Positions 6,674 to 17,143 are shown, numbered from the stretch's first letter. The stretch is 35,879 bases of DNA from an uncultured Nitrosomonadales bacterium (GCA_946481065.1 CAMLMA010000005.1:1-35879), one strand, 5' to 3'. Program-made: numbers and translations. Notes: generated from the letters alone by a model not told the origin.

Positions 6674-8821
6674 CTACGCTCCATCCTGTTTCGCTTGATT
6701 GGATGCCCCGGGTGTGACCGGTAGGGTCACCGTCACCACCGCACCGCCTTCGTCCGCGTTCTCCAGACGAATGGTCCCCCTGTGCTCTTCGACGATCTTC
6801 TTGACGATGGCCAAGCCGAGCCCGGTGCCATGCCGCTTGGTTGTCATATAGGGTTCAAAGGCACGGGAGATGATCTCTACAGGGAAACCCACGCCGCTAT
6901 CGCGTACGGTCAATTTTACCTTATCGCCCTCAAGGCTGCTGCATATCCAGATCGTCGGGCTCTGCTGTCCATCCAGCGCGTCCTGCGCATTCTGCAGCAG
7001 ATTGTGCAAGACCTGCCGCATCATGGTGATGTCGCCGGTGATGGTCGGCAAGCGCTCGGCGAGCGCGACTTCGATCGCGACCCCGACCGGCTCGTACAAG
7101 GCCAGTACGTCGCGGATCAACTGGTTAAGGTCGATATTGCCAAGGTTCAATGCCGGCGCCCGCGCATACTCGCTGAACTCGTTGACCATCGCTTTCATCG
7201 CGGTCACCTGGCTGACGATGGTGTCAGTCGCGCGCTTCAGCATGGTCACATCGGTCCCCGCCAGTTTGGGCGTGAGTTTATGTTCCAGACGCTCGGCCGA
7301 GAGCTGGATCGGCGTCAGCGGATTCTTGATCTCATGGGCCAGTCGTCGCGCCACTTCGCCCCAGGCCGCATCCCGCTGGGCTTGCACCATGGTGGTGATG
7401 TCGTCAAAGACGACCACATAGCCACTTTCCGGGCTATCCAGCAGGCGCGTGCCGCGTACCAGCAGGATCTGCCTGCCCTGCGCGGTCGGGATCTCCATCT
7501 GTTCCTGCCACTCGCCTTTCTCCTCACCGTAAAAATGAGCCAATATGGCCTGGGTGAAAGGCTCCAGCGCAGGCTGCGATTCCGCCAGTCGGGCCAGGGG
7601 TTGGTCCACCGCATCGTCAAGCGTCAGTCCAAGGATATTGCGGGCGGCCATGTTGTAGGTACGCAGGTGCGCTTCGGCATTGAACGCCAGCACGCCCGAA
7701 GACAAGTGCGCCAGGATGGTCTCGAGATAACTGCGCGCCGCCTCGACACGAGCACGGTTACGTTCCGCTGCCTGGGTGGCTTCCGAGAGCTGCCGCGTCA
7801 TGCTGTTGAAGGATTGCACGAGGATACCCAGTTCATCCTTGCCATGGGCCGGTAACATCGTGCTGTAGTCGCCACGCGCGATCGCGCGAGTACCTTCGGC
7901 GAGCGTACCCAGCGGGGCCGACAAGCGGCGACTGAGCACGAACGCGATGGCCACTGCCGTCAGCATGGCCAGCATCAGCACCAGCGTGAGCGTCAGCGCG
8001 AACACGTCCTTCAGCGAATCCCGGCTGAATGAAAGCTCCTGGTAATCCTGATAGACATCCTGCACCGACTCTGCGGTGGCTGACAGCGACTTGGGCACCG
8101 GCTGCAACAATTGCAGGATGCGCGTCTCGCCGCCAAGCTCGGAGACGGAAACGGGGGCCAGCGCACGAAGATATAACCCCTTGCCGGGAATGGGCTCGAT
8201 GATGCCATAGACACGCTGTCGTGCCTGGCGCAGCTGCGAGATGCTGGGCAACTCGGGCAAGAAGCTGGTCGGATCGTTGCTGGAAAAGGCCAGGATGCGG
8301 CCCTGGGCCGTCAGCAGCACGGCTTCCTGGATACCGCTCTTCTCGCGCAGATCGTTAAGGAGCGCCAGATGCATGGACGATGGCTGGAATGCCAGCCCGA
8401 GGGCCATGCTCTCTCCTTTCTCCTCGACATCCGCCAGCATGATGTCGAGCGCGCTCTGACCGAGGCGCAAGCCCCCATCGAGCGCAGCTTCGACCTTGAC
8501 GTTGAACCAGGATTCGATCGAGCGCGTGAGGAAATTCACCGATACCGCATAGACGATGACCCCGGGAATGATGGCCATCAGCGCGAACGCGCCAAGCAGG
8601 CGCAAGGTCAACCGGCTGCCGATGACGCGGGCCTTCATCTGCCGGTAGAGCCGCCACAGCTGCACCCCGATCAGTACCATCAACACCACGGCCAGCGCGA
8701 TGTTCAATCCAAGCAGGATGGTGTAGTGGGTGCCGGACGCCGCAGTGTTGGCGCTGGCATGCGATAGCAGGTAGAGCAGCACTGCGCCGATGGCGGCGCT
8801 GATGAAAACGATATATCTCAT
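6674..8821 (-). CDS. ntrY: Membrane sensor histidine kinase NtrY
   Basis: The 715-residue product is an inner-membrane sensor kinase. Predicted helices lie near residues 3-20, 33-55, 74-97 and 280-303, with a large periplasmic region between the third and fourth. A HAMP domain follows (about 304-360, [19 protein letters not shown]), then a PAS domain (about 375-475). The phospho-acceptor His sits in [20 protein letters not shown], and the ATPase boxes are [11 protein letters not shown] (N), VRDSGVGFP (G1) and [12 protein letters not shown] (G2). NtrY/NtrX systems respond to nitrogen, redox or envelope cues depending on species; the signal here is unknown. It lies in the def-to-ntrX run. Confidence 0.95.
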   Translation of the reverse strand: MRYIVFISAAIGAVLLYLLSHASANTAASGTHYTILLGLNIALAVVLMVLIGVQLWRLYRQMKARVIGSRLTLRLLGAFALMAIIPGVIVYAVSVNFLTRSIESWFNVKVEAALDGGLRLGQSALDIMLADVEEKGESMALGLAFQPSSMHLALLNDLREKSGIQEAVLLTAQGRILAFSSNDPTSFLPELPSISQLRQARQRVYGIIEPIPGKGLYLRALAPVSVSELGGETRILQLLQPVPKSLSATAESVQDVYQDYQELSFSRDSLKDVFALTLTLVLMLAMLTAVAIAFVLSRRLSAPLGTLAEGTRAIARGDYSTMLPAHGKDELGILVQSFNSMTRQLSEATQAAERNRARVEAARSYLETILAHLSSGVLAFNAEAHLRTYNMAARNILGLTLDDAVDQPLARLAESQPALEPFTQAILAHFYGEEKGEWQEQMEIPTAQGRQILLVRGTRLLDSPESGYVVVFDDITTMVQAQRDAAWGEVARRLAHEIKNPLTPIQLSAERLEHKLTPKLAGTDVTMLKRATDTIVSQVTAMKAMVNEFSEYARAPALNLGNIDLNQLIRDVLALYEPVGVAIEVALAERLPTITGDITMMRQVLHNLLQNAQDALDGQQSPTIWICSSLEGDKVKLTVRDSGVGFPVEIISRAFEPYMTTKRHGTGLGLAIVKKIVEEHRGTIRLENADEGGAVVTVTLPVTPGASNQAKQDGA

Positions 8822-8841
8822 CGGTTGAAGTCTATAGGGCG

Positions 8842-9477
8842 CTACAGAGCTAAATTCGGGGTCCAGCGATAGCGCTGCGACACCATGTTCCAGTCATCCG
8901 AGCCGATGATGTCGACCTGCAGTGGTTTAGGCAGTTTCGACTGGTCCAGCCGGATACGTAGCGCAGCATGGTAGGTTTCGCCTTTTTTCAGCAGCGACTT
9001 GTCCAGCACCTGCCAGCCACGCAGTCGCGCCAACTCGTCCTTGGCTTCCTGCAAGCTGGTGAAAGCCTGCTGATGGTTGTTGCGGTTGAGGAGATATTGC
9101 CGGGAAAGGGCATGGTAACTGAGTGAGATCTGCATGCTGCTGGTTTCGATCTCGTCGTCGAACCAGTAGCGCCGCGGCGCGACCAGCTGGAACTCCACCA
9201 GGAAAGACAAGGGCACGCCCTTGTTGAGCGCGGTCTCCACCTCTTCGCTGAAACTCACATCGAAATCCGCGTTCAAGGCGTAGGCCTCTTCCAGCGCCAC
9301 CAGTTCAGCCGTCTTGATGTGCAGGTTGCTCGACGCCGCGACCGCGAGGCCCGCGACAACGAACAAAAAAACCGACAACAGCAGATGATATGGGAAAGTA
9401 AAGGCGGGTTTATCAGTCTTTCCGCAGCAAGGCGTAAAAGAAACCGTCGTGGTCTGTGCAGGGCAGTAATTGTCCAT
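8842..9477 (-). CDS. DUF4390 domain protein, secreted or membrane-anchored
   Basis: A 211-residue protein with a hydrophobic export segment at about residues 31-48 ([16 protein letters not shown]) followed by a soluble domain containing [19 protein letters not shown] and [17 protein letters not shown]. This is the DUF4390 family, typically placed just before ntrY in Betaproteobacteria. Function is unknown; the position suggests a link to envelope sensing by NtrY. The ATG at 9477 overlaps the end of rsmB by 65 bases. No other ATG or GTG lies between there and the export segment, and the Lys residues before the segment make a plausible n-region, so that start was kept. A TTG at 9375 is an alternative. 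Confidence 0.8.
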   Translation of the reverse strand: MDNYCPAQTTTVSFTPCCGKTDKPAFTFPYHLLLSVFLFVVAGLAVAASSNLHIKTAELVALEEAYALNADFDVSFSEEVETALNKGVPLSFLVEFQLVAPRRYWFDDEIETSSMQISLSYHALSRQYLLNRNNHQQAFTSLQEAKDELARLRGWQVLDKSLLKKGETYHAALRIRLDQSKLPKPLQVDIIGSDDWNMVSQRYRWTPNLAL

Positions 9478-10678
9478 CGTGTAGGTCGGTCAGAGGCAAC
9501 TGGGTCGCCTCGGGTGTAACCTCCAGAAATTTTTCTATTTGATGTTGATTTTCTTCGTGAAAAATCGAACACGTCGCGTAGAGCAATTTACCACCCTTTG
9601 CCAGCAGCTGCCACAATCCCTGCAGCAGTCGGGCTTGCTGCGCAGAAAAGCTGGCGATGTCTTCCGGCCGACGCAGCCACTTGATGTCGACATGGCGCCG
9701 GACGATGCCGGAGGCGGTACATGGTACATCGGCCAGGATACGGTCGAATGGCTTGCCGTCCCACCAGTCGTCGGGCCTACCTGCGTCGGCCACAAGCAGC
9801 TTGGCCTGTCGGCCGAGCCGATCGAGATTGCTTTGCGTGCGCTGCAACCGCGCAGGCTCGCTGTCGATCGCCAGTAAATCGATGTCTGCGAGCTCCAGCA
9901 GGTGCCCGGTCTTGCCGCCCGGCGCGCAGCAGGCGTCGAGCACGCGCATGCCGGCCTGCGGATCCAGCAAGCGTGCCGCGTATTGGGCGCCGGCATCCTG
10001 CACGGATACCGTGCCATCGAGGAACCCCGGGATCTTGTCCACGGGCAGCGGCCTGTCGAGAATCACCGCCTGCTGCCCCGCCCATCGGGCCACGATACCT
10101 TCTGCTTGCAGGCGCTGCAGATAGGCCTGTGGCGTACTGCGGGTCTGGTTGACGCGCAAGGTCATGGGGGGGTGCTGATTGCCGGCGTCGAGGATAGCGG
10201 CCCACTGCTTTGGATATTGCAGGCGGATCTTGTCGATCCACCATTGCGGGTAGGAGTAGCGGGCAACCTCGTCCGCGACGATGGCCTGCTTGAGCGCCGC
10301 CTGTTGCCGCAGGAAATTGCGCAGTACGCCGTTGACCAGGCCTTTGGCCCAGGCCATCCTGAACTGGCTCGCCGCTTTCACGGCCTGATCGACGACCGTA
10401 TGGGTCGCAGCGCGGTCATGGTTCAGCTGATACAGCGCGACCAGCAACAGGCTATGCAAGCGCGGTTCGGAAAGGGGCTTCTGCAATAGCGGCTTGAGCA
10501 ACGCCTGCAATTCGCCATAAAAGCGCAACACGCCATAGCTCAAGTCCTGGGCGACGGCGCGCTGTTGCGGAGTGAGCCGCGACTGCTGTCGAAAGACAGT
10601 TTCCAGCGTTGCCGTCAGATTGCGGCCATCCAGCACCTGGGTGACCACATCCGCGGCGATCTGTTGGGATAGATACAA
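9413..10678 (-). CDS. rsmB: 16S rRNA m5C967 methyltransferase RsmB
   Basis: The 421-residue product methylates C967 of 16S rRNA using SAM. The N-terminal ~140 residues are the NusB-like RNA-binding domain (AQDLSYGVLRFYGEL, ATHTVVDQAVKAA). The methyltransferase domain carries VLDACCAPGGKTGHLLEL (SAM site), LADVPCTASGI (a Pro-Cys catalytic motif) and LLYATCSIFHEEN (the second catalytic Cys). The length is normal for the family. It sits 13 bases downstream of htpX and overlaps the DUF4390 gene, consistent with co-transcription. Confidence 0.96.
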   Translation of the reverse strand: MYLSQQIAADVVTQVLDGRNLTATLETVFRQQSRLTPQQRAVAQDLSYGVLRFYGELQALLKPLLQKPLSEPRLHSLLLVALYQLNHDRAATHTVVDQAVKAASQFRMAWAKGLVNGVLRNFLRQQAALKQAIVADEVARYSYPQWWIDKIRLQYPKQWAAILDAGNQHPPMTLRVNQTRSTPQAYLQRLQAEGIVARWAGQQAVILDRPLPVDKIPGFLDGTVSVQDAGAQYAARLLDPQAGMRVLDACCAPGGKTGHLLELADIDLLAIDSEPARLQRTQSNLDRLGRQAKLLVADAGRPDDWWDGKPFDRILADVPCTASGIVRRHVDIKWLRRPEDIASFSAQQARLLQGLWQLLAKGGKLLYATCSIFHEENQHQIEKFLEVTPEATQLPLTDLHDGQLLPCTDHDGFFYALLRKD

Positions 10679-10691
10679 GGCCTGCGACCGC

Positions 10692-11534
10692 TCAGCGGGC
10701 CATGGCCATCAGCCGGGCGATACGCTCTTCCGTCTGTGGATGGGTACTGAACAGGCCCTTGAGACCACCAGCCGACAAGGGGTTGATGATCATCATCTGC
10801 GCCGTTTCCGGATGCTGCTCTGCCGTATCCATGGGGATCTGGTGGGCATAATCGTGGATCTTCTTCAAGGCGGCCGCTAGCGCTTCCGGGTCACGGCTGA
10901 TCTCGGCACCCCCTTTGTCGGCTTCGAATTCCCGGGCGCGCGAGATCGCCATCTGGATCAGCATGGCGGCCAGCGGCGCCACGATCATGATCAGCAAGGC
11001 GACCGCCGGATGCACGCCACGATCGCGTGCGCCGCCGGAGAACAACATGCCGAATTGCGCGATCGAGGAGATGGCGCCAGCGATGGTCGCGGAAATGGTC
11101 GAGATCAGGGTGTCCCGATGCTTCACGTGCGCCAGCTCGTGCGCCATGACGCCACGCAACTCGCGCTCAGAAAGGATGCGCATGATGCCGGTCGTCGCGG
11201 CCACAGCGGCATGTTCGGGGTCACGCCCGGTGGCGAAGGCATTGGGTTGCGCTTCGTCGATGATGTAGACCTTGGGCATGGGCAGACCCGCGTTCTGCGC
11301 CAACTCCTGCACCATGAGATAGAACTTGGGTGCCGATTGCGCGTCGACTTCGCGCGCGTTGTACATCTTGAGCACGGCCTTGTCCGAGAACCAGTAGGCA
11401 TAGATATTCATCGCACCGGCAAACAGCAGCGCGATCAGCATGCCGCTGGCGCCGCCGAGGGCTGCGCCCACCGTGCCGAACAGCACCACGATACCGGCCA
11501 TCAATATGGTGGTCTTGAACCAGTTACCTAACAT
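10692..11534 (-). CDS. htpX: Zinc metalloprotease HtpX
   Basis: The 280-residue product is an inner-membrane M48 zinc protease that degrades misfolded membrane proteins under stress. Two N-terminal helices (about 8-28 and 30-48) precede the zinc motif HELAH at 132-136, and two more hydrophobic stretches follow near residues 150-200. [13 protein letters not shown] and the late [11 protein letters not shown] (third ligand Glu) are also typical. The open frame extends to 11606, but the ATG at 11534 has an AAGGAA ribosome-binding site and gives the family start MLGNWFKT. It lies between fmt and rsmB. Confidence 0.96.
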   Translation of the reverse strand: MLGNWFKTTILMAGIVVLFGTVGAALGGASGMLIALLFAGAMNIYAYWFSDKAVLKMYNAREVDAQSAPKFYLMVQELAQNAGLPMPKVYIIDEAQPNAFATGRDPEHAAVAATTGIMRILSERELRGVMAHELAHVKHRDTLISTISATIAGAISSIAQFGMLFSGGARDRGVHPAVALLIMIVAPLAAMLIQMAISRAREFEADKGGAEISRDPEALAAALKKIHDYAHQIPMDTAEQHPETAQMMIINPLSAGGLKGLFSTHPQTEERIARLMAMAR

Positions 11535-11631
11535 CGTTGTTCCTTCATTGATCCTGAAAATCGCTTCAGTCGCTGTCTTAGATGCGGGTCGAATGGCGGA
11601 ATTCAATCGTCGACATACCGCCGCCGTAGAT

Positions 11632-12567
11632 TCAGATCCCGAAGCGGTCGCCTACCTTGAGCTTGCGGCCAGCCATGAACTCTCGGACCGCGAGTCGTTT
11701 GCCACCCGGCAATTGCAAGACTTCGATCGCAAGCAAGCCTTCACCTGTGCCGACTGCGAGGGTGTCGCCAATCGCGACCACTTCGCCGGGCCGCCCGCTG
11801 CCAGGCTGCGCCGTCGCCATCCAGATACGACAGACCTCGCCATGCAGCAGGCTCTGCGCTACCGGGAACGGGTTGAATGCCCGCACCTGGCGCGAGATGG
11901 CAGCCGCAGGTTGGCTCCAGTCGATCTCTGCCTCTGATTTCTGCAGTTTTTCCGCGTAGGTCACCAAGGCTTCGTCCTGCGGTTCCGCAGATAACTTGCC
12001 GGCATCCGCCAAAGTATCCATGGCCGCGACCATGAGCTGGCCGCCGATCGCAGCCAGGCCGTCATGCAGGCTCTGGGCGGTGGCGCGCTCGTCGATCGGC
12101 AATGTGCCTTTGCTCACCATCGCGCCGGCATCGAGCGCTGGCACCACCTCCATGATGGTCACTCCCGTTTCTCGATCGCCGGCCAGTAATGCGCGTTGAA
12201 TGGGCGCGGCGCCGCGCCATCTGGGCAGCAGCGAGGCGTGGATGTTGTAGCAGCCGAGCCGGGGCATGTTGAGCACGACGGTCGGGATGATCAAGCCATA
12301 GGCAGCGACGATCATGACGTCGGCCTGGGCGGCAGCGATCTGCGCCTGTACCGCCGCATCCTTCAGGGTCTCGGGCTGTAATACCGGGATGCCGTGCTGT
12401 AATGCCAGCTGTTTCACCGGGCTTGCCTTGAGCTTCATGCCGCGACCTGCCGGCCGGTCCGGTTGCGTCAGTACCTGGCAGACCACGTGCCTGGAATCGA
12501 GCAGCGCCTGCAACGCCGGCACGGCGAATTCCGGCGTACCGGCGAAGATCACGTTGAGCGCTGCCAT
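11632..12567 (-). CDS. fmt: Methionyl-tRNA formyltransferase
   Basis: Fmt transfers the formyl group from 10-formyl-THF to Met-tRNA of the initiator type. The 311-residue product shows [18 protein letters not shown] at the N-terminus, AAYGLIIP, the catalytic-region motif [20 protein letters not shown] (Asn, His) and [16 protein letters not shown] (catalytic Asp). The C-terminal domain begins near residue 205. The start ATG shares its first base with the stop of def (TGATG), implying translational coupling; a TTG just before it is less likely. def and fmt act in sequence on nascent proteins. Confidence 0.97.
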   Translation of the reverse strand: MAALNVIFAGTPEFAVPALQALLDSRHVVCQVLTQPDRPAGRGMKLKASPVKQLALQHGIPVLQPETLKDAAVQAQIAAAQADVMIVAAYGLIIPTVVLNMPRLGCYNIHASLLPRWRGAAPIQRALLAGDRETGVTIMEVVPALDAGAMVSKGTLPIDERATAQSLHDGLAAIGGQLMVAAMDTLADAGKLSAEPQDEALVTYAEKLQKSEAEIDWSQPAAAISRQVRAFNPFPVAQSLLHGEVCRIWMATAQPGSGRPGEVVAIGDTLAVGTGEGLLAIEVLQLPGGKRLAVREFMAGRKLKVGDRFGI

Positions 12568-13067
12568 CAACGTTCGCGCTGGCGCTTCTTCATCTTGTTC
12601 TTGATGCGGGATTGCTTGAGCGGCGATAGATATTCGACGAACACCTTGCCCAGCAGATGATCCATCTCATGCTGGATGCAGACGGCGAGCAAACCTTCCG
12701 CTTCGATCGTGAACGGCTTGCCGTCGCGGCCGAGTGCTTCGACCGTGATCTGCTCGGCGCGCGTCACGGATTCATAGACGCCGGGAACGGAAAGACAACC
12801 CTCTTCATATTGCTGCCTGCCGCGCTGGGAGACGATGCGTGGATTGATGAACACCCGCAGGTCACGTTTTTCCTCGGTGGTGTCGATCACGATCACCTGC
12901 TGATGGACGTTCACTTGCGTAGCGGCCAGGCCGATCCCTGGCGCTGCGTACATGGTCTCGGCCATGTCATCGACCAGCCGACGGATGCCGTCATCCACGG
13001 TTTCCACCGACGCGGCGACCGTATGCAGCCGCGGGTCAGGATAATTGAGGATATCTAGGATCGCCAT
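12567..13067 (-). CDS. def: Peptide deformylase
   Basis: Def removes the N-formyl group from new proteins. All three family motifs are present in the 166-residue product: GIGLAATQV (motif I), EEGCLSVPG with the metal-binding Cys (motif II), and QHEMDHL with two His ligands and the catalytic Glu (motif III). The C-terminus is basic ([12 protein letters not shown]). It is the first gene of the long minus-strand run. Its promoter must lie in 13068-13172, shared with the divergent LysM gene. Confidence 0.98.
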   Translation of the reverse strand: MAILDILNYPDPRLHTVAASVETVDDGIRRLVDDMAETMYAAPGIGLAATQVNVHQQVIVIDTTEEKRDLRVFINPRIVSQRGRQQYEEGCLSVPGVYESVTRAEQITVEALGRDGKPFTIEAEGLLAVCIQHEMDHLLGKVFVEYLSPLKQSRIKNKMKKRQRER

Positions 13068-13172
13068 AAAATAAGAAACGCCATAAAAGCTTGATTGTTG
13101 AATGAATTACATGCAGAATTTAATGCGACTTCGCGGATAAATAGTCTGCGCTAAAGGATCGGGGCCACCAAC

Positions 13173-14315
13173 ATGAACAAATATATTATAACGCCGCTGT
13201 TGCTTTGTTGCCTGGCTTTGCCTGCCTTGGCCGATACGGTCGAGCTTCAGGATAACCACCCCGAGCGTCATGTGGTCGTCAAGGGCGACACCCTCTGGGG
13301 CATCTCCGCCAAATTCCTCAAGGATCCATGGCAATGGCCCAAGGTCTGGCGCATGAACCGCGAACAGATCAAGAATCCCCATCGCATCTATCCCGGCGAT
13401 GTCGTCGTACTGGACATGAGTTCGGGCGATCCGCAATTGCGACTACTGAGCGAGAACACCGTCATGCTGGAGCCAGGCATTCGCGAAGAGCCGCTCGAGA
13501 AAGCGGCGATCCCCACCATCCAGCCGAATGTCATCTCTCCTTTCCTCACACAGCCGCTGGTCATCAATAACGACGAACTCAATGCCGCCCCCATGATCGT
13601 CAGTGGGCCAGAGAACCGGCTGGTGTTGGCGCCAGGCACTAATATCTACGTCAGCAGGATCGATGAAGCCGACGGCCGCCAGTGGCATATCTACCGCCCG
13701 GGCAAGGTGCTGATCGACCCGGACAGTAAAGCGGTACTCGGCACTGAAGCCGTCTATCTCGGCGACGCGCAGGTGAAGAAATTCGGCGAACCGGCTACGG
13801 TGGAGGTGGTTCGGGCCAAGGAAGAGATCTTTAAACAGGACAGACTGGTGCCAGCACCGGAGACCCTGCAGAACAGCTTCATCCCGCGTGCGCCGGAGCA
13901 AGAAGTCCTCGGCCGCATCCTGTCGGTGCACGGTGGCGTCGCAGAGGCCGGCGCGAATTCGATCGTCAGCATCAACCTGGGAACGGCGGAAGGCATGGAA
14001 GAAGGCCATGTGCTTGCGATCAAGCGCGCTGGCAAACTGGTGCAGATGCCCTCCGGCAATCGTCGCGAGTACAAGCCTTACCGTTGGCCAGCAAACAAGA
14101 ACAAACCTTATGACTGGAGCACAGGCGCCTACGCCAGCGCGACTGAAAGCTCGCAACCTGCAGCAGGCGAGAATACCGATCCTTCGCTCATCAAGTTGCC
14201 GAGCGAACGTATCGGGCTGCTGATGATCTTCCGTACTTTCGAGCACGTCTCATACGCCCTGGTGATGCAGGCAAGCGATTCGATCAACGTACTCGATCTG
14301 GTTGAGACCCCATAA
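13173..14315 (+). CDS. Secreted LysM domain protein
   Basis: The 380-residue product has a signal peptide (about residues 1-20, ITPLLLCCLALPALA, cleavage after ALA) and one LysM peptidoglycan-binding domain at about 32-80 (HVVVKGDTLWGISAKFL, then NREQIKNPHRIYPGDVVVL). The remaining 300 residues have no domain I can name, though short beta-type stretches such as VSINLGTAEGMEEGHVLAI recur. This protein usually lies divergent from def and upstream of dprA in Betaproteobacteria. It probably binds the cell wall in the periplasm; its exact role is unknown. Confidence 0.9.
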   Translation: MNKYIITPLLLCCLALPALADTVELQDNHPERHVVVKGDTLWGISAKFLKDPWQWPKVWRMNREQIKNPHRIYPGDVVVLDMSSGDPQLRLLSENTVMLEPGIREEPLEKAAIPTIQPNVISPFLTQPLVINNDELNAAPMIVSGPENRLVLAPGTNIYVSRIDEADGRQWHIYRPGKVLIDPDSKAVLGTEAVYLGDAQVKKFGEPATVEVVRAKEEIFKQDRLVPAPETLQNSFIPRAPEQEVLGRILSVHGGVAEAGANSIVSINLGTAEGMEEGHVLAIKRAGKLVQMPSGNRREYKPYRWPANKNKPYDWSTGAYASATESSQPAAGENTDPSLIKLPSERIGLLMIFRTFEHVSYALVMQASDSINVLDLVETP

Positions 14316-14327
14316 GCCATCGCGCAG

Positions 14328-15416
14328 ATGGCGATCGTTGACGCGGAAGATGCGAAGCGCTGGCTAGCGCTAAGCCTGATTCCGGGGCTTGGAAGCCAAG
14401 GCCTGTGCAAGCTGCTGCAGGCCTTCGGCGAGCCGGCAGCGATCTTCGCCACACCCATCCAACGGCTCAAGGAAATCACCAGCCCGGAGATCGCAAGGCT
14501 CATCGCGCATGGTCCGGATACCGAACGCCTACAGCCTGCTGTCGATTGGCTGTCGCAGCCGCATAATCATCTAATCACGTTATCGGACAGGGAATATCCG
14601 CAGACCTTGTTGGAGATCCCGGATCCGCCACCGGTCCTCTATGCCAAAGGCGACCTGACTCTGCTCAATCGACCGGCGCTCGCCATGGTGGGCAGTCGCA
14701 ATGCCACACCACAAGGCGAGAAGAATGCGGAGGACTTCGCCGCCGCGCTCTGTGATGCCGGCCTCTGCATCGTCAGCGGTCTTGCGCTCGGGATCGACGG
14801 CGCTGCTCATCGCGGCGCCTTGCGCGCCAATGGCGCAACCATCGCTGTCGTTGGTACTGGGCTCGATATCGTCTACCCGGCCCGGCATCGTGATCTCGCC
14901 CATCAGATCGTCGAACGTGGCCTGATCATCTCTGAATTCCCGATCGGCACGCCATCGCGTGCGCAGAACTTCCCGCGACGCAACCGCATCATCAGCGGAC
15001 TGTCACTGGGCACGCTGGTGGTGGAAGCCAATGTCCAGAGCGGCTCCCTCATCACGGCAAAACTGGCGGCTGAGCAGGGGCGAGAGGTGTTCGCCATTCC
15101 GGGCTCCATCCATTCGCCGGTATCCAAAGGTTGTCACCAGCTCATCAAGCAGGGTGCGAAACTGGTCGACAACATACAAGATATAGTGGATGAATTAGCT
15201 ATTTTTACAACAAGTAGTAGTCCTGCCGGCAGCGCCAAAACCACGCCAGAAGCCCATCCGGTGCTGGATTCCATGGGTTTTGACCCTATCAGCATGGATG
15301 TTTTGATCGACCGCAGCGGCTTGACGAGCGAAAACCTTTCGGCCATTCTGTTGGTGCTGGAGTTGGAAAACAAAATAGCCTCTCTGCCGGGAGGGCGTTA
15401 CCAGCGCATCGCCTGA
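14328..15416 (+). CDS. dprA: DNA-processing protein DprA
   Basis: DprA binds incoming single-stranded DNA during transformation and loads RecA. The 362-residue product has an N-terminal SAM-like helical region (WLALSLIPGLGSQGLCKLL), then the Rossmann-like core with MVGSRNATPQGE, IVSGLALGIDGAAHRGAL, TIAVVGTGLDIVYPARH, SEFPIGTPSRAQNFPRRNRI and the C-terminal SKGCHQLIKQGAKLV. A winged-helix-like tail ends in LELENKIASLPGGRYQRI. It starts 12 bases after the LysM gene and is followed by smg. A competence role fits the TfoX-N gene nearby, but no other competence genes are in the window. Confidence 0.96.
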   Translation: MAIVDAEDAKRWLALSLIPGLGSQGLCKLLQAFGEPAAIFATPIQRLKEITSPEIARLIAHGPDTERLQPAVDWLSQPHNHLITLSDREYPQTLLEIPDPPPVLYAKGDLTLLNRPALAMVGSRNATPQGEKNAEDFAAALCDAGLCIVSGLALGIDGAAHRGALRANGATIAVVGTGLDIVYPARHRDLAHQIVERGLIISEFPIGTPSRAQNFPRRNRIISGLSLGTLVVEANVQSGSLITAKLAAEQGREVFAIPGSIHSPVSKGCHQLIKQGAKLVDNIQDIVDELAIFTTSSSPAGSAKTTPEAHPVLDSMGFDPISMDVLIDRSGLTSENLSAILLVLELENKIASLPGGRYQRIA

Positions 15417-15441
15417 CCGGAACTACTCGATTGGGGAATCT

Positions 15442-15894
15442 ATGTTCGAAGTCCTGGTGTACATGTTCGAAAACTACTTTGAAGCAGATATCCGTCCCGA
15501 CCAAAACACCCTCGCAAAAGAACTATTCGCCGCAGGATTCGACCAGGAAGACATCAACGGTGCCTTTGACTGGTTCGACACGCTAGAAGCCATGACCGAC
15601 CAGCCCGTGGTCACAGGTCAAGCTTCCGGGTTCCGTATCTACACCGAGCCCGAGACCAAGAAGATCAGTCATGAGAGCCTGAGTTTCATGATGTTCCTGG
15701 AGCAGGCCAAGGTACTCAACCCGAGTCAGCGCGAGCTAGTGATCGACCGTGCCATGGCCTTGCCACAGTCCGAAATCAGTCTTGAAGAGATCCGCTGGAT
15801 CGTACTCATGGCGCTATGGAACCAGAACAAGGCCAGCGACTATCTCTTCGTGGAAGATGCCATGTTCAACGAAAGCCGGCCCACGTTGCACTGA
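15442..15894 (+). CDS. smg: Smg family protein (DUF494)
   Basis: The 150-residue acidic product matches the Smg/DUF494 family: it starts MFEVLVYMFENYFEADI, has FDQEDINGAFDWFDTLEAM near residue 36, and MFLEQAKVLNPSQRELVIDRAMAL near 78. Smg is a conserved protein of unknown function, normally encoded next to dprA as here. In many relatives topA follows; here the next gene, metF, faces the other way. The start is set by the ATG 25 bases after the dprA stop. Confidence 0.92.
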   Translation: MFEVLVYMFENYFEADIRPDQNTLAKELFAAGFDQEDINGAFDWFDTLEAMTDQPVVTGQASGFRIYTEPETKKISHESLSFMMFLEQAKVLNPSQRELVIDRAMALPQSEISLEEIRWIVLMALWNQNKASDYLFVEDAMFNESRPTLH

Positions 15895-15900
15895 GCCGTA

Positions 15901-15933
15901 CTGACTGGCGCCCGCATGGCAGGCACCGGTCAG
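15901..15933. terminator. Hairpin between convergent smg and metF, possible terminator
   Basis: CTGACTGG pairs with CCGGTCAG (one G-T wobble), with an inner GCC/GGC step, just after the smg stop and before the metF stop. There is no T tract on either side, so termination is plausible but not proven. Confidence 0.45.
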
Positions 15934-15943
15934 GAAGCCTGGG

Positions 15944-16780
15944 TCACTTGAGATCCAGGCGCTGGATGATGGTGGAGATAGTCCCCGCCTGGTTCAGCGT
16001 ATAGAAATGCAAGCCTGGCGCACCGCCAGCGACCAGTTTTTCGCACAAATCCGTCACCACATCCGTCCCGAACGCGCGCAAGGAAGCGAGATCATCGCCG
16101 TAGTCCTGCAGGCGCAAGCGCAGCCAGCGCGGGATATCCGCACCGCAGACCCCTGAGAATCTCGCCAGTTGGGTGAAGTTATAGATCGGCATGATGCCCG
16201 GCACGATCGGGATATCAATCTGGCGTGCCGTGCATTGCTCGAGAAAATGGAAATAGGCGTCGGCGTTATAGAAATATTGCGTGATCGCCGAGTTGGCGCC
16301 GGCGTCGACCTTGCGCTTGAAATTACCGAGGTCGGCGGACGCCGATAGCGATTCCGGGTGGAACTCCGGATAGGCCGCCACTTCGATCTGGAACCAGTCG
16401 CCCGTTTCCTGGCGGATGAAGGCCACGAGTTCATTGGCATAGCGGAAATCGCCAGCGCTGGCTTCACCTGAGGGAATGTCGCCACGCAATGCCACCAGAT
16501 GACGGATATCATTCTGCCGATAGCGTGCCAGCAAGTCACGGATCTCCTGCTTGCTGGATGAGATACAGGAGATATGCGGCGCCGCTTCGTAGCCTTCGGC
16601 CTGGATCTCAAGCACGGTCTCCAGAGTACGGTCCCTGGTCGAGCCACCGGCGCCGAACGTCACCGAAAAGAATTTGGGGTGCAGGCTGGCGAGTTGCGTG
16701 CGGGCATCCCTCAGCTTGGCCATGCCTTCCGCTGTCTTAGGCGGGAAAAACTCAAAACTGATCACGGGGGGATTCTTCAA
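15944..16780 (-). CDS. metF: 5,10-methylenetetrahydrofolate reductase
   Basis: MetF uses FAD and NADH to reduce methylene-THF to methyl-THF, the methyl donor for methionine synthesis. The 278-residue product starts with VISFEFFPPKT, holding the catalytic Glu, and shows FFSVTFGAGGSTRD, RHLVALRGDIP (the FAD-contacting Asp) and ITQYFYNADAYFHF. The length is normal. It is the last gene of the minus-strand metK-ahcY-membrane protein-metF group, matching the usual order in Betaproteobacteria, and links the folate and SAM cycles. Confidence 0.97.
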   Translation of the reverse strand: MKNPPVISFEFFPPKTAEGMAKLRDARTQLASLHPKFFSVTFGAGGSTRDRTLETVLEIQAEGYEAAPHISCISSSKQEIRDLLARYRQNDIRHLVALRGDIPSGEASAGDFRYANELVAFIRQETGDWFQIEVAAYPEFHPESLSASADLGNFKRKVDAGANSAITQYFYNADAYFHFLEQCTARQIDIPIVPGIMPIYNFTQLARFSGVCGADIPRWLRLRLQDYGDDLASLRAFGTDVVTDLCEKLVAGGAPGLHFYTLNQAGTISTIIQRLDLK

Positions 16781-16795
16781 CTTCTGCTTTCTTTA

Positions 16796-17143
16796 CTAAT
16801 CCGGATCGCCCAGCACCAGCGCTGTCAGGGCCCAGGAGATCAAACTGTAGAGCAACGCGCCGAGGATACCCGACCACAGGCTGCGCACTTCGAAACCTTC
16901 CAGCACATGGCCGACCAGGAAGAACAACAGGCCATTGATGACCAGGATGAACAGACCGAGCGTCAGGATGGTGACCGGCAAGGTCAGCAGCACCAGGATC
17001 GGCCGGATCAGCATATTGACGAGACCGATCACGGCGGCGGCGATCAAGGCGCCGGTGAACCCGGCGACATGGATCGAGGGCATCAGATAAGCGACGGCCA
17101 GCAGGGCCAGCGCGTTCAGCAACCAGACGATGATCAGTTTCAT
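16796..17143 (-). CDS. Small four-helix membrane protein, PF04020 (phage holin 4_2-like) family
   Basis: The 115-residue product is almost wholly hydrophobic, with four predicted helices near residues 3-20, 28-45, 55-80 and 90-108. The core LNALALLAVAYLMPSIHVAGF, LVNMLIRPILVLLTLPVTILTLGLF and INGLLFFLVGHVLEGFEV is typical of the family annotated as phage holin 4_2. The name is historical and there is no phage context. In Betaproteobacteria it regularly lies between ahcY and metF, as here. Function is unknown. Confidence 0.88.
   Translation of the reverse strand: MKLIIVWLLNALALLAVAYLMPSIHVAGFTGALIAAAVIGLVNMLIRPILVLLTLPVTILTLGLFILVINGLLFFLVGHVLEGFEVRSLWSGILGALLYSLISWALTALVLGDPD

Noticed and set aside
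6782..7855. A 357-codon open frame on the plus strand
   Set aside because: Antisense to ntrY, whose kinase motifs are unmistakable; no recognisable protein.
16796..17143. Prophage remnant, because the family name includes holin
   Set aside because: No other phage genes, and this family member is a fixed neighbour of ahcY and metF.
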